From positions 1-32,604 of the forward strand of contig CAJUSQ010000016.1 of NCBI GenBank assembly GCA_910588885.1: a DNA stretch of 32,604 nucleotides, given 5' to 3'. The stretch comes from an uncultured Lachnospiraceae bacterium. GTDB lineage: Bacteria > Bacillota > Clostridia > Lachnospirales > Lachnospiraceae. Made by a program: the position numbers and the translations under genes. Positions 22,162 to 29,932 of the stretch are shown piece after piece (within the stretch, counting starts at the first letter, position 1; each line of letters begins with the position of its first letter). Under the pieces are notes generated by a model, which was not told the origin of the DNA, did not search any database, and was given only the letters and a program-made list of their open reading frames with translations.

Positions 22162-23856
22162 ATGGGGAAACCAAAAGGGAATACGGCAGAGGCAGCAAGC
22201 CAGGCCGCACTGCTGAAACGGCTGGTGCGGCAGGCATTCATTTCAGTCGGAACCGGAGGCGTCCTGCTGCTGGGCTTCATTGGGTTTAACATTGCAATGT
22301 CCGCAATGCATACTTCCCAGCTGAACACCACTGTGGCGCTGAACCAGTACCGGATCGGATCGAAGACTTTAACCTTTGAAGTCCAGTCCTACGCCGTTAC
22401 CGGAAACGAAATTTATTACGACGGTTACATGAAGGAGCTGAATGAGGACAAGAACCGGGAGAAGGCCATCGCAACGTTAAATCAATGCGGCCTTACCCAG
22501 AAGGAATGGGCAAGCCTGAACCAGATCGCATCTATGTCCGAAAATCTGGTACCTTTAGAAGAAGAAGCCATGGCCTGTGTGAAGAACGGGGATCTGGCGG
22601 CCGCCCAGTCCCAGGTATTCAGTACCGAGTATGAAAATACCGTCATACAGATCAACCAATTGACGGACGATACCATCCAGACCATCCTGGACCGGAAAAA
22701 CCAGAACCAGATGATTTTAAATATTTTTCAGCTGATTTTTGAAATCCTGTTTGCCTGCTCCTTTATTTATGTAGTGATACAGCTGATCCGTACGATCCGG
22801 TTTGCGGACAGAGAACTGCTGCAGCCCATCCAGAAGGTTTCGGAACAAATGAGCGTGCTTGCGGAAGGCAATTTCCACACGGAATTGGATTTGCCGGAAA
22901 ATGAAAGCGAAGTGGGCCGGATGGTGACTTCCATCGCGTTTATGAAGCGAAACCTGTTAGGCATGGTGGAAGAGATCACCGGCATCCTGGAGCAGATGGG
23001 GAACGGCAATTATAATATCCGGGTAGAACAGGAATATGTGGGGGAATTTATTGCCATCAAGGAATCCTTCCTGAAAATCGGCGCACAGATGCGGGATACA
23101 CTGCTGACGCTGCGCAATGCTTCCGGGGAAATTGACAACGGAACCGAACAGCTGGCCTTTGCTGCGGAAGACCTGGCCAAGAGCTGTACCGCCCAGGCCA
23201 TGCAGGTATCCGACCTGATGACCATCATCGAAGGCATGACCACGAGCATGGAAAAGAACGCCCAGGAAGCGGAGGCTTCCGCCGAAATCGCCGCCAACGC
23301 CAGCATTAACCTGGAAAAGGGCAATCAGAAGATGCAGGAATTGAAGGATGCCATCGCCGAAATCAGCATTTGTTCCGAACAGATCGGCACGATTATCGGA
23401 ACCATAGAGGACATTGCTTCCCAGACCAATCTGCTGTCCTTAAATGCAGCCATTGAAGCCGCCCGGGCCGGAGAAGCCGGAAAGGGCTTTGCCGTTGTAG
23501 CGGAGCAGGTGAAAAACCTGGCCGACGAATCCGCCAAGGCCGCCGGAAAGACCACGGAGCTGATTGAAACCACGCTCACCGCCATGGACAAGGGAATTGC
23601 CATAGCGGATGAAACTTCCGACAATATGAAAGAAGTTATGGACAGCACCACTGTCGCAACGGAAAAGATCGAACAGATCGTACATATGCTGAAGCAGGAT
23701 GTAGAGAAGATGCATCATGTAAACGAAAGCATTGAACAGGTTTCCTCCGTGGTTGACAATAACTCCGCCACTTCCGAGGAAACGGCGGCTGTCAGCGAAG
23801 CCCAGAAAATGCAGGTAGAAGCCATGGTAGATATGATGAACCAGTTTGAAATCTAA
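22162..23856 (+). CDS. Methyl-accepting chemotaxis protein
   Basis: This 564-residue transmembrane chemoreceptor has a first helix at about residues 30-50, an extracellular helical-bundle sensor of about 135 residues and a second helix at about 187-209. A HAMP domain (about 212-262) is followed by a second HAMP-like unit (about 263-315, GILEQMGNGNYNIRVEQEYV). The cytoplasmic coiled-coil carries the conserved hairpin tip DIASQTNLLSLNAAIEAARA, which contacts CheA and CheW. The protein ends soon after the methylation region, without the usual C-terminal CheR-docking peptide. It is monocistronic and followed by a strong terminator. Ligand unknown. Confidence 0.95.
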   Translation: MGKPKGNTAEAASQAALLKRLVRQAFISVGTGGVLLLGFIGFNIAMSAMHTSQLNTTVALNQYRIGSKTLTFEVQSYAVTGNEIYYDGYMKELNEDKNREKAIATLNQCGLTQKEWASLNQIASMSENLVPLEEEAMACVKNGDLAAAQSQVFSTEYENTVIQINQLTDDTIQTILDRKNQNQMILNIFQLIFEILFACSFIYVVIQLIRTIRFADRELLQPIQKVSEQMSVLAEGNFHTELDLPENESEVGRMVTSIAFMKRNLLGMVEEITGILEQMGNGNYNIRVEQEYVGEFIAIKESFLKIGAQMRDTLLTLRNASGEIDNGTEQLAFAAEDLAKSCTAQAMQVSDLMTIIEGMTTSMEKNAQEAEASAEIAANASINLEKGNQKMQELKDAIAEISICSEQIGTIIGTIEDIASQTNLLSLNAAIEAARAGEAGKGFAVVAEQVKNLADESAKAAGKTTELIETTLTAMDKGIAIADETSDNMKEVMDSTTVATEKIEQIVHMLKQDVEKMHHVNESIEQVSSVVDNNSATSEETAAVSEAQKMQVEAMVDMMNQFEI

Positions 23857-23891
23857 AGATGCAGGAAGATGGATACAAGAAAAAGATTTAA

Positions 23892-23927
23892 GAAAAGAAG
23901 CCGGAGCATAGACCCCGGCTTCTTTTC
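23892..23927. terminator. Bidirectional intrinsic terminator
   Basis: GAAAAGAAGCCGG (23892-23904) and CCGGCTTCTTTTC (23915-23927) form a perfect 13-bp stem with a 10-nt loop, ending in TTTT on one strand and, by symmetry, also on the other. It lies between the chemoreceptor and the convergent ferritin-like gene and can serve both. Confidence 0.9.
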
Positions 23928-23931
23928 CTGT

Positions 23932-24477
23932 TTACAGGCTCTGCAGCAGATCCTTCAGCAGCATAATATGATAGTGCTCATCCTTGATAATTCTTGCCAG
24001 TACTGCGTTTACACATTCGTCTCTTATCATACCGATATGCACCTCATATTGACGGATGGCCGCTTTTTCCGCTTCAATATCCGCAAGCAGCATTTTCGGA
24101 AGCTGTTCCGGCAGGCTTAAATACTCCGGTGTCCACATCCTGCCGCCTTTTTTGTATCTGGCCGTAAAATCAACGGTTCCGCCCAACAGTACGATCAGTT
24201 CTCCCAGCTTCTGTAAATGTATCATCTCTGCCATGCCGATACCCAGAATGGTTTTTGCCACCCCACAGTTTTCATGGGACAAACGGTTTTCATTGTTGAT
24301 ATATTGGGTAATGGCAGACAGTTCGGATACCGCACCGCAGTAATCAATACTCAGTAAATTGGCATAGCTCTGATTCCGTTCCTTTACCTGGATCTGCGGA
24401 TAGGGCAAATCGGCCATAATCGGCCTGATTCCCATAAAATCACAGGGATCGGCAAGGGTTTTACATCTCTCTTCCAT
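23932..24477 (-). CDS. Ferritin-like di-metal protein
   Basis: This 181-residue, mainly helical protein has the ligand pattern of a ferritin-like four-helix bundle. A Glu in the first helix (CGAVSELSAITQYI) is followed by ExxH in AEMIHLQKLGELI, a third-helix Glu (DIEAEKAAIRQYEVH) and a second ExxH in KDEHYHIMLLKDL. The spacing fits rubrerythrin, bacterioferritin or manganese-catalase-like proteins, which handle iron or peroxide. No rubredoxin-type CxxC domain is present, so it is not a full rubrerythrin. AAGGAG lies 7 nt before ATG. A possible -35 (TTGACG, 24618-24613) has only a weak -10. It ends 4 bp from the shared terminator. Exact function is uncertain; a spore or oxidative-stress role is possible. 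Confidence 0.82.
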   Translation of the reverse strand: MEERCKTLADPCDFMGIRPIMADLPYPQIQVKERNQSYANLLSIDYCGAVSELSAITQYINNENRLSHENCGVAKTILGIGMAEMIHLQKLGELIVLLGGTVDFTARYKKGGRMWTPEYLSLPEQLPKMLLADIEAEKAAIRQYEVHIGMIRDECVNAVLARIIKDEHYHIMLLKDLLQSL

Positions 24478-24639
24478 TGAAACTCTCCTTTGGGATTCTC
24501 CTTCTTCTTCTCACTACCATAATATGTAGGAATCACATTACGGTTCACTTCTGGGCCGTGCGCTGCATGGCCACAGGCCAATACAGTAACGGAATAAAAT
24601 TACGGTTCGCCCCGTCAACGGAAGAAACCGGAAATGGGA

Positions 24640-24668
24640 TTGACAATCCCGGCTCCACCCTTTATAAT
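24640..24668 (+). promoter_or_regulatory. Full-consensus SigA promoter of dinB
   Basis: TTGACA (24640-24645), exactly 17 bp, then TATAAT (24663-24668): a perfect consensus promoter. Such strength is expected where a repressor normally keeps the gene off; the LexA box lies at the expected start point. Confidence 0.88.
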
Positions 24669-24677
24669 AGAAAAAAC

Positions 24678-24689
24678 GAACTTTTGTTC
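24678..24689 (+). promoter_or_regulatory. LexA (SOS) box
   Basis: The sequence CGAAC-TTTT-GTTC (24677-24689) matches the Bacillus/Clostridium LexA operator (GAAC-N4-GTTC) exactly in both half sites. It begins 9 bp after the -10, over the expected transcription start, and 61 bp before the dinB ATG. LexA binding there would block initiation until DNA damage. Confidence 0.85.
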
Positions 24690-24750
24690 TCTTTTTTACA
24701 GAATCTCCCTCCTTCCGGCAGGGAACCTATTCTTTGACAGGAGCAAGCCT

Positions 24751-25929
24751 ATGAACCGATTGATTTTTCATATAGACGTGAATTCCGCATATTTAAGCTG
24801 GTCTGCCGTAGAGAAGCTGAAGCAGGGAAGTACCGTGGATCTGCGTAACATCCCTGCCATCATCGGCGGAGATATTAAGAGCCGCCACGGGGTCGTGCTG
24901 GCAAAGTCCATTCCGGCCAAGGCTTACGGCATCAAAACCGGGGAACCGGTTTCCCAGGCGCTGGCCAAGTGCCCTGACCTGGTTTCCGAACCGCCGGACC
25001 ACAGGCTCTATTCCCGGTACAGCCATGAGATGATGGGACTGCTCTCCTCCTTCTGCCCCTGTCTGGAACAAGTCAGCGTAGACGAATGCTACATGGATTT
25101 CACAACCCGGCAGGGCAGGTATCCTTCCCCCGAAACCGCCGCTACAATAATCAAGGACAAGGTATACGACACCTTTGGCTTTACGGTCAACGTAGGGATT
25201 TCCAACAACAAGCTGCTGGCGAAGATGGCCTCGGATTTTCAGAAGCCCAACCGCGTCCACACCCTTTTTCCGGAAGAAATCGCCGACAAGATGTGGCCCC
25301 TTCCCGTAGAAGAACTGTATATGGTGGGAAAATCTTCCGCAGCCGCCCTGCACAAGCTGGAGCTTTATACCATCGGAGACCTGGCAAGAACTGATGTCCA
25401 TATCCTTATGAGCCATATGAAAAGCCATGGCCGGCTGATTTGGGAATTTGCCAATGGCATTGACGATACCCCGGTAGAAACGGAGGAAGCCGAGCTGAAA
25501 TGCGTCGGTAATTCCACCACGCTCCCCAAAGATGTTATCACCGCTCCGGAGGCCAGGGAAGTCCTCCGTTCCTTATGCAGCCAGGTATCCCGCCGTCTGA
25601 AAAAGAGCGGCCAATTGGCCGGAATGGTCAGCACGGAGCTGAAATATGCCACCTTTAAAAAGGTTTCCCATCAAAAGCAGCTCCCCCAGGCCACCTGCGA
25701 AGGCAAGCCCCTCTTTGAGGCTGCCTGCTGCCTGTTCAATGAACTATGGAACGGAGAACCCATCCGGCTGCTGGGAGTACGCACCTCCAAGCTGTCCCAG
25801 GAAGCGGAACCGATCCAGATGAACCTGTTCGACCTGCCGCGTACCCAAAAGGAAATCCGGGCAGACCATGCCATGGAACAGCTGCAGGAACGATTTGGCT
25901 CCGGTGCGATCCATAAGGGCTGGTCATAA
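24751..25929 (+). CDS. dinB: DNA polymerase IV (Y-family, translesion)
   Basis: This 392-residue error-prone polymerase copies damaged templates. Catalytic acids are Asp9 (FHIDVNSAYLSW) and Asp111-Glu112 (QVSVDECYMDF). The little-finger domain occupies about 240-345, and a beta-clamp binding motif, QMNLF, lies at about residue 356. The start ATG 24751 has GGAG 8 nt upstream; a longer in-frame ATG at 24634 would begin upstream of the promoter and is rejected. A perfect promoter and LexA box show SOS control. The C-terminus is of ordinary DinB length. No adjacent umuD- or imuA-type partner gene is seen. Confidence 0.96.
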   Translation: MNRLIFHIDVNSAYLSWSAVEKLKQGSTVDLRNIPAIIGGDIKSRHGVVLAKSIPAKAYGIKTGEPVSQALAKCPDLVSEPPDHRLYSRYSHEMMGLLSSFCPCLEQVSVDECYMDFTTRQGRYPSPETAATIIKDKVYDTFGFTVNVGISNNKLLAKMASDFQKPNRVHTLFPEEIADKMWPLPVEELYMVGKSSAAALHKLELYTIGDLARTDVHILMSHMKSHGRLIWEFANGIDDTPVETEEAELKCVGNSTTLPKDVITAPEAREVLRSLCSQVSRRLKKSGQLAGMVSTELKYATFKKVSHQKQLPQATCEGKPLFEAACCLFNELWNGEPIRLLGVRTSKLSQEAEPIQMNLFDLPRTQKEIRADHAMEQLQERFGSGAIHKGWS

Positions 25930-25983
25930 CTGCTTTTCCGGTTTCACGGGACTATCGAAACTGTAGCATTTCCCTTCTTTTTC

Positions 25984-25992
25984 CATATACTA
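25984..25992 (+). promoter_or_regulatory. Possible mother-cell sporulation -10 (SigE/SigK type)
   Basis: CATATACTA fits the SigK -10 pattern CATANNNTA and lies 20 bp before the ATG of a spore-lysis type enzyme. No clear -35 was found at the right distance, so the support is the match plus gene context only. Confidence 0.3.
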
Positions 25993-26011
25993 ACAGAAAA
26001 AGGGATTTTTT

Positions 26012-27157
26012 ATGGAAATATATCTTGTACAGCCCGGCGACACCGTGGATTCCATTGCCTGGGAGCAGGGAGTGGGGGTGGACACCATACTTTATAACAA
26101 CCAAATTCCCTTTCCCTATCGTCTTGCAGTGGGCCAGGCGCTGCTGCTTTCCAAAGGGCCTTCTTCGCCCCTGCTGCCCGATATTTCTGCCGGAGGTTAT
26201 GCCTACCCTTTCATCAGTCCCTATGTACTGGAACAGACCCTGCCTTACTTAAGCGACCTATATGTTTTTTCCTACGGTTTTACGGCGGAAGGCCATTTGA
26301 TTGCGCCGCTGTGGGATGACAGCCCCATGATTGCAGCTGCTCTGCGTTACCGGACCGCACCGATTCTGACCTTAACGCCTTTCGGCCCGGACGGCCAGTT
26401 CAATAACAACCTGATTTCACAGATTGTGAATCATTTACCAGCCCAGGAACAGTTGATTTCGGAACTGCTGTCTATCCTCCCGGAAAAAGGCTTCCGGGGC
26501 GTGGATATCGACTTTGAATACATTCTGCCCCAGGACCGGGTCGCCTTTGCCGCATTTGTCGGAAATGTCCGTCAGGCCGTTAACACCCTGGGGTATCCGG
26601 TTTCCGTAGCTCTTGCGCCTAAAATTGCCGACGGCCAAAAGGGCCTTCTTTACGAAGGCAAGGATTTTGCCCTGCTGGGAGAAGCCGCAGACGCCGCGCT
26701 GCTTATGACTTACGAATGGGGTTATACCTATGGCCCGCCGATGGCTGTGGCTCCCCTGAACAAGGTCCGGCAGGTTGTAGAATATGCCGTAACCAGGATT
26801 CCTCCGGAAAAGCTTTCCCTTGGGATCCCAAACTACGGTTATGACTGGACCCTGCCCTTTGTCCGGGGAGAATCAAAGGCCCGCACCATCGGAAATGTGG
26901 AAGCCGTCCAAATCGCCATTTCCCACGATGTAAGAATCCAGTTTGACCCCGTTGCCGCATCCCCCTATTTCCGCTACGAGGAAGGGGGCCTGGAACACGA
27001 GGTCTGGTTCGAGGATGTCCGGAGCCTCCAGGGCAAATTTTCCCTGGTTTCGGAATTCGGGCTTCGGGGCGTCGGTTACTGGCAGATCATGCAGCTGTTC
27101 CGGGCCAACTGGCTGCTGCTGTCCGATACCTTCCACATTACAAAGCGGCCGGGGTGA
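26012..27157 (+). CDS. LysM-GH18 protein, spore cortex lytic enzyme type (SleL/YaaH-like)
   Basis: This 381-residue protein has one N-terminal LysM peptidoglycan-binding repeat (residues 2-47, YLVQPGDTVDSIAWEQG) fused to a GH18 barrel (about 60-375). The catalytic DxDxE is complete: FRGVDIDFEY gives Asp165, Asp167 and Glu169. No signal peptide is present, which is normal for SleL/YaaH proteins that are made in the mother cell and deposited on the spore. These enzymes cleave cortex fragments during germination as N-acetylglucosaminidases. AAAGGGA precedes ATG. The putative sporulation -10 just upstream agrees. It converges on the M23 gene with a 51-bp gap that has no clear terminator. A vegetative wall role is less likely but possible. 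Confidence 0.88.
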   Translation: MEIYLVQPGDTVDSIAWEQGVGVDTILYNNQIPFPYRLAVGQALLLSKGPSSPLLPDISAGGYAYPFISPYVLEQTLPYLSDLYVFSYGFTAEGHLIAPLWDDSPMIAAALRYRTAPILTLTPFGPDGQFNNNLISQIVNHLPAQEQLISELLSILPEKGFRGVDIDFEYILPQDRVAFAAFVGNVRQAVNTLGYPVSVALAPKIADGQKGLLYEGKDFALLGEAADAALLMTYEWGYTYGPPMAVAPLNKVRQVVEYAVTRIPPEKLSLGIPNYGYDWTLPFVRGESKARTIGNVEAVQIAISHDVRIQFDPVAASPYFRYEEGGLEHEVWFEDVRSLQGKFSLVSEFGLRGVGYWQIMQLFRANWLLLSDTFHITKRPG

Positions 27158-27208
27158 TTGGGATCTTCCGTATTTCATAAGGGACGAGATCTGTTTCCCG
27201 GCTCTGCT

Positions 27209-28258
27209 TTAGGGATTAGACAGGATTTTTTCCCTTGCTTTGGCTTCCTCTACAACAGCCGGGTCAACCATGTCCCGTACTCTTTTCCACTCCTTGGTAT
27301 CCGGAACTTTTTCCGTTTCCGACTGATTATTCCGCAGAAAACGAATCAATTGATACGGATTGATCCAGATTTCCCCATTCCCTTCCTTCTGGGATTCGTC
27401 AAAAATAAGCTGTATCCCGAAATGCAGATGTACCTGGTCTATATTATTCACATTTTCCGTAGTGCTGTACCCGGTATGCCCCATGTAACCGATCACATCG
27501 CCCGCCGTAACCAGGCTTCCCTCCGCAAGCCCTTCCGCATAGGGGTAATTCTGGCGCAGGTGGGCGTAATAATAATACCGCTGTTTATCAAAGCTGCGGA
27601 TGCCCAGCCGCCAGCCCCCGTACTGGTTCCATCCGATTGCTTCTACATAGCCGGATTCTACGGCGATTATGGGGGTACCAATCTGCCCCATCATATCATG
27701 GCCCAAATGCTGCCTCCGATAGCCATAGCTCCGGGAAACGCCGAAATCGTCATAATCGCTATAGGGAAACCCCTTGGCCACAGGCAGGTGGGCCTTCAGG
27801 CCGTATTTCTTCTCATACCGGCCGCTGCCCGGCTCCGTTTCCACCTCATATTCTCCTACATAACCGTTTAATACGGCGCCGTAAGCTTCTTTATAGTAGG
27901 AATAATACTTCAAATCCCTGGTAAGCTCTTCCATTGTGGTTTCCCCGGAAGACAGCATTTCCCCGGCTGCGGCAATGGCTTTCAGGTCGCCTTTCCCGAA
28001 ATTCCCTCCGTTCCTGGCCGCAAGATATGCCAAAAGCTCCACCCAGTGAACGGGATGCTTGGACTGATAAGTATCCACGTCCCATTGGTAAGCGGCACAA
28101 AGCGCCTCATAGGATACGTTAAAATCTACCCATTTTATATAATCCTGATTTGATTTTTCTGCAGATATCGGCGCAGACTCCTTTTGTCCCAAATAGACGC
28201 CAAGGATGATACAGAAGCAGAATATTTCTGCCAGAATTGCTGATTTGATTTTTTTCAT
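27209..28258 (-). CDS. M23 (LytM-type) zinc metallopeptidase, membrane-anchored or secreted
   Basis: This 349-residue protein has an N-terminal hydrophobic segment (about 6-23), either a signal peptide or an anchor. A helical domain of about 130 residues and a C-terminal M23 domain follow. The zinc ligands and catalytic histidines are all present: His184 and Asp188 in HLGHD, His233 (YAHL), and His277 and His279 in VHLHFG. It should be an active endopeptidase cutting peptide cross-links of peptidoglycan, unlike degenerate members such as SpoIIQ of Bacillus. The start is MKKIKSAIL; no good Shine-Dalgarno sequence stands at the usual distance. Instead a 9-bp hairpin ends 2 nt before ATG. It lies between the GH18 gene and the S41 protease gene. 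Confidence 0.9.
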   Translation of the reverse strand: MKKIKSAILAEIFCFCIILGVYLGQKESAPISAEKSNQDYIKWVDFNVSYEALCAAYQWDVDTYQSKHPVHWVELLAYLAARNGGNFGKGDLKAIAAAGEMLSSGETTMEELTRDLKYYSYYKEAYGAVLNGYVGEYEVETEPGSGRYEKKYGLKAHLPVAKGFPYSDYDDFGVSRSYGYRRQHLGHDMMGQIGTPIIAVESGYVEAIGWNQYGGWRLGIRSFDKQRYYYYAHLRQNYPYAEGLAEGSLVTAGDVIGYMGHTGYSTTENVNNIDQVHLHFGIQLIFDESQKEGNGEIWINPYQLIRFLRNNQSETEKVPDTKEWKRVRDMVDPAVVEEAKAREKILSNP

Positions 28259-28260
28259 AA

Positions 28261-28300
28261 GGGCATATACCTGAAATTCTTTTCTTCCAAATATATGCCC
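28261..28300 (-). promoter_or_regulatory. Hairpin abutting the M23 start codon
   Basis: GGGCATATA (28261-28269) and TATATGCCC (28292-28300) are perfect reverse complements around a 22-nt loop. In the mRNA the 3' arm ends 2 nt before the ATG and would cover the space normally occupied by the ribosome-binding site; the purine-rich GGAAGAAAAG sits in the loop. This suggests translational control or loop-presented ribosome binding. Confidence 0.5.
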
Positions 28301-28357
28301 GTTCCTGTCTTATTTATACGTTTGGAAATGCTTTCCGTTCTTTTTCCCGGTTTCACC

Positions 28358-28381
28358 GGAAAAGCAGCCGTTCCCGGGCTG
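28358..28381 (-). terminator. Possible intrinsic terminator of the S41 protease gene
   Basis: On the minus strand CAGCC-CGGGAAC-GGCTG is followed by CTTTTCC, 16 nt after the stop codon. The stem is only 5 bp and the T tract short, so efficiency is doubtful. A second GC-rich hairpin (CCGG arms at 28347-28358) follows directly. Confidence 0.35.
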
Positions 28382-28396
28382 TCCGGCTTCCCGCCC

Positions 28397-29749
28397 TTAC
28401 ATTCCTTTGACCGTTTCTATGGCTTTCTGCAGCTGGTTATCCTGCTCTTTCGAAAGATTGGGCTGTCCCACCGCTTCTTCGTCCAATTCCACCTCGATAT
28501 CCGGTAAAATCCCGGTACCGTTGATATTCTTGTCGGTATGGATATAATAGTCTGCCACCGTAAGCTTAATAGCCGAAGTCTGCTCCGCATCAATGTAAAA
28601 AAGCTGCTGCATCACTCCCTTTCCAAAGGTCACCGTGCCTACTACCTTTCCCTTTCCGAACGCCTGGATATTACCGGAAAAAACCTCCGCCGCGCTGGCT
28701 GTATTTCCGTTTACCAGTACTGCCATAGGGATATCCAGGGCTGCGTCTGCATCCGAAATGTACTCGCTGGATTTTGTGCCGTACTTATCCTTTGCATAGA
28801 AAATAACGCCCTCCGGCAGCAGGTAATCCAGCATCTCTTCCACAACATCCACAAGGCCGCCGCCATTGTCCCGCATGTCCACGATCACCCGTTCCATGCC
28901 CTGTGATTTCAGGGATTCGTAGGCTTCGATAAACTGGTTCGCCGTGACTCCGTCGAAACTGGTAACTTCAATATAACCGATCTTATCCTCCAGCATTTCA
29001 CTGATAACGGTGGGGATCTCCACCTTTCTCCGCTCTACTTCAATATCCAGGTACTGGCCTTTCTCCTCCCGGTAGATCACCAGGGCTGCCTTCGTCCCTT
29101 CTTCCCCTTTGATCTTATACACCACCTGATTCAAGTCTATCCCGGTTACTTCTGTCCCGTCCACCGAAACCAAAATATCCCCCGGCAGCAGCCCGGCTTC
29201 TTCCGCAGGCGTTCCTTCATAAGCCCTGACAATACGCACAATACCCGTACTCCGTTCCTGGCTCACACCGGCCCCGATGCCCACATATTCCCCATCCGTA
29301 GAATCCTGAAAACTGGAAAGCTCCGCTTCATCATAATATTCCGAATAGGGATCTCCCAGGGAATTTACCAGGCCGTCTAAAATCCCCTTCTTCATCACCT
29401 CATTGTCGGTCTCATACAGATAGCGTTCGTCAATAAATGCGGAAATCGTGGATAGTTTAGAAATTAAATCCACATCTAATATTTCCTCCAGCATCCCTGC
29501 ATCCGCGTCTGCTGACACCTCCTGCTTCGCCTCCTGGCCTGCTTTGGAACTCTGCTTCCCCTGGCCCGCTCCATTGGCCCGAAGCAGCCCCACGGCCGTT
29601 CCGCCTAAGATCAGCACAATAACCAGCGTACTGCATACACCCACCAGCACGCCTTTTCCAAAACCTCTTTTTTTCTCTTCCAAATGCTCTTCCAATTTCA
29701 ACATCCTCTCTATCCGTCGTGATATGGTACAAATCCCTGTTTTTTCCAT
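28397..29749 (-). CDS. S41 C-terminal processing peptidase with PDZ domain (CtpA/CtpB type)
   Basis: This 450-residue protease has a short cytoplasmic N-terminus, one membrane anchor (about 33-57) and an extracytoplasmic part. That part holds a PDZ domain (about 150-240, PAEEAGLLPGDILVSVDG) and the S41 core (about 245-410). The catalytic serine (Ser352 in NGNTASAAE) and lysine (Lys377 in TFGKGV) are in the standard places. Bacterial CtpB trims sporulation signalling proteins, while other members process exported proteins. The start is uncertain: ATG 29749 has AGGA almost touching it, and ATG 29704 follows GAGAGG directly. Both leave the anchor intact. Neighbouring wall hydrolases suggest an envelope or sporulation role. 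Confidence 0.92.
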   Translation of the reverse strand: MEKTGICTISRRIERMLKLEEHLEEKKRGFGKGVLVGVCSTLVIVLILGGTAVGLLRANGAGQGKQSSKAGQEAKQEVSADADAGMLEEILDVDLISKLSTISAFIDERYLYETDNEVMKKGILDGLVNSLGDPYSEYYDEAELSSFQDSTDGEYVGIGAGVSQERSTGIVRIVRAYEGTPAEEAGLLPGDILVSVDGTEVTGIDLNQVVYKIKGEEGTKAALVIYREEKGQYLDIEVERRKVEIPTVISEMLEDKIGYIEVTSFDGVTANQFIEAYESLKSQGMERVIVDMRDNGGGLVDVVEEMLDYLLPEGVIFYAKDKYGTKSSEYISDADAALDIPMAVLVNGNTASAAEVFSGNIQAFGKGKVVGTVTFGKGVMQQLFYIDAEQTSAIKLTVADYYIHTDKNINGTGILPDIEVELDEEAVGQPNLSKEQDNQLQKAIETVKGM

Positions 29750-29833
29750 ATCCTGTTTCTATAACCATATCATATTTTTACCCATTCCGTAAAGCCTTAA
29801 GCCTAAGAACACAAAAGATTCATAAAAACAGCG

Positions 29834-29899
29834 ACGGTTTGATGCCTTGAAAACAAAATTTTCTTAAGGTATAATAATACAAAACAGAAACGGTTTGAT
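29834..29899 (+). repeat. Direct repeat ACGGTTTGAT flanking the promoter
   Basis: Identical 10-bp copies lie at 29834-29843 (3 bp before the -35) and 29890-29899 (in the early transcribed region), 56 bp apart start to start, about five helical turns. This could be a two-site operator with looping. Confidence 0.45.
29847..29875 (+). promoter_or_regulatory. SigA promoter of the acetyltransferase gene
   Basis: TTGAAA (29847-29852), 17 bp, TATAAT (29870-29875); 57 bp before ATG 29933. Confidence 0.8.
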
Positions 29900-29932
29900 T
29901 GTCTGTAATCAACCGATACGAGGAGGAGTAAC

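Noticed and set aside
24634..24750. Longer DinB start at ATG 24634
   Set aside because: It begins upstream of the promoter and LexA box, so it could not be in the transcript; ATG 24751 matches the family start.
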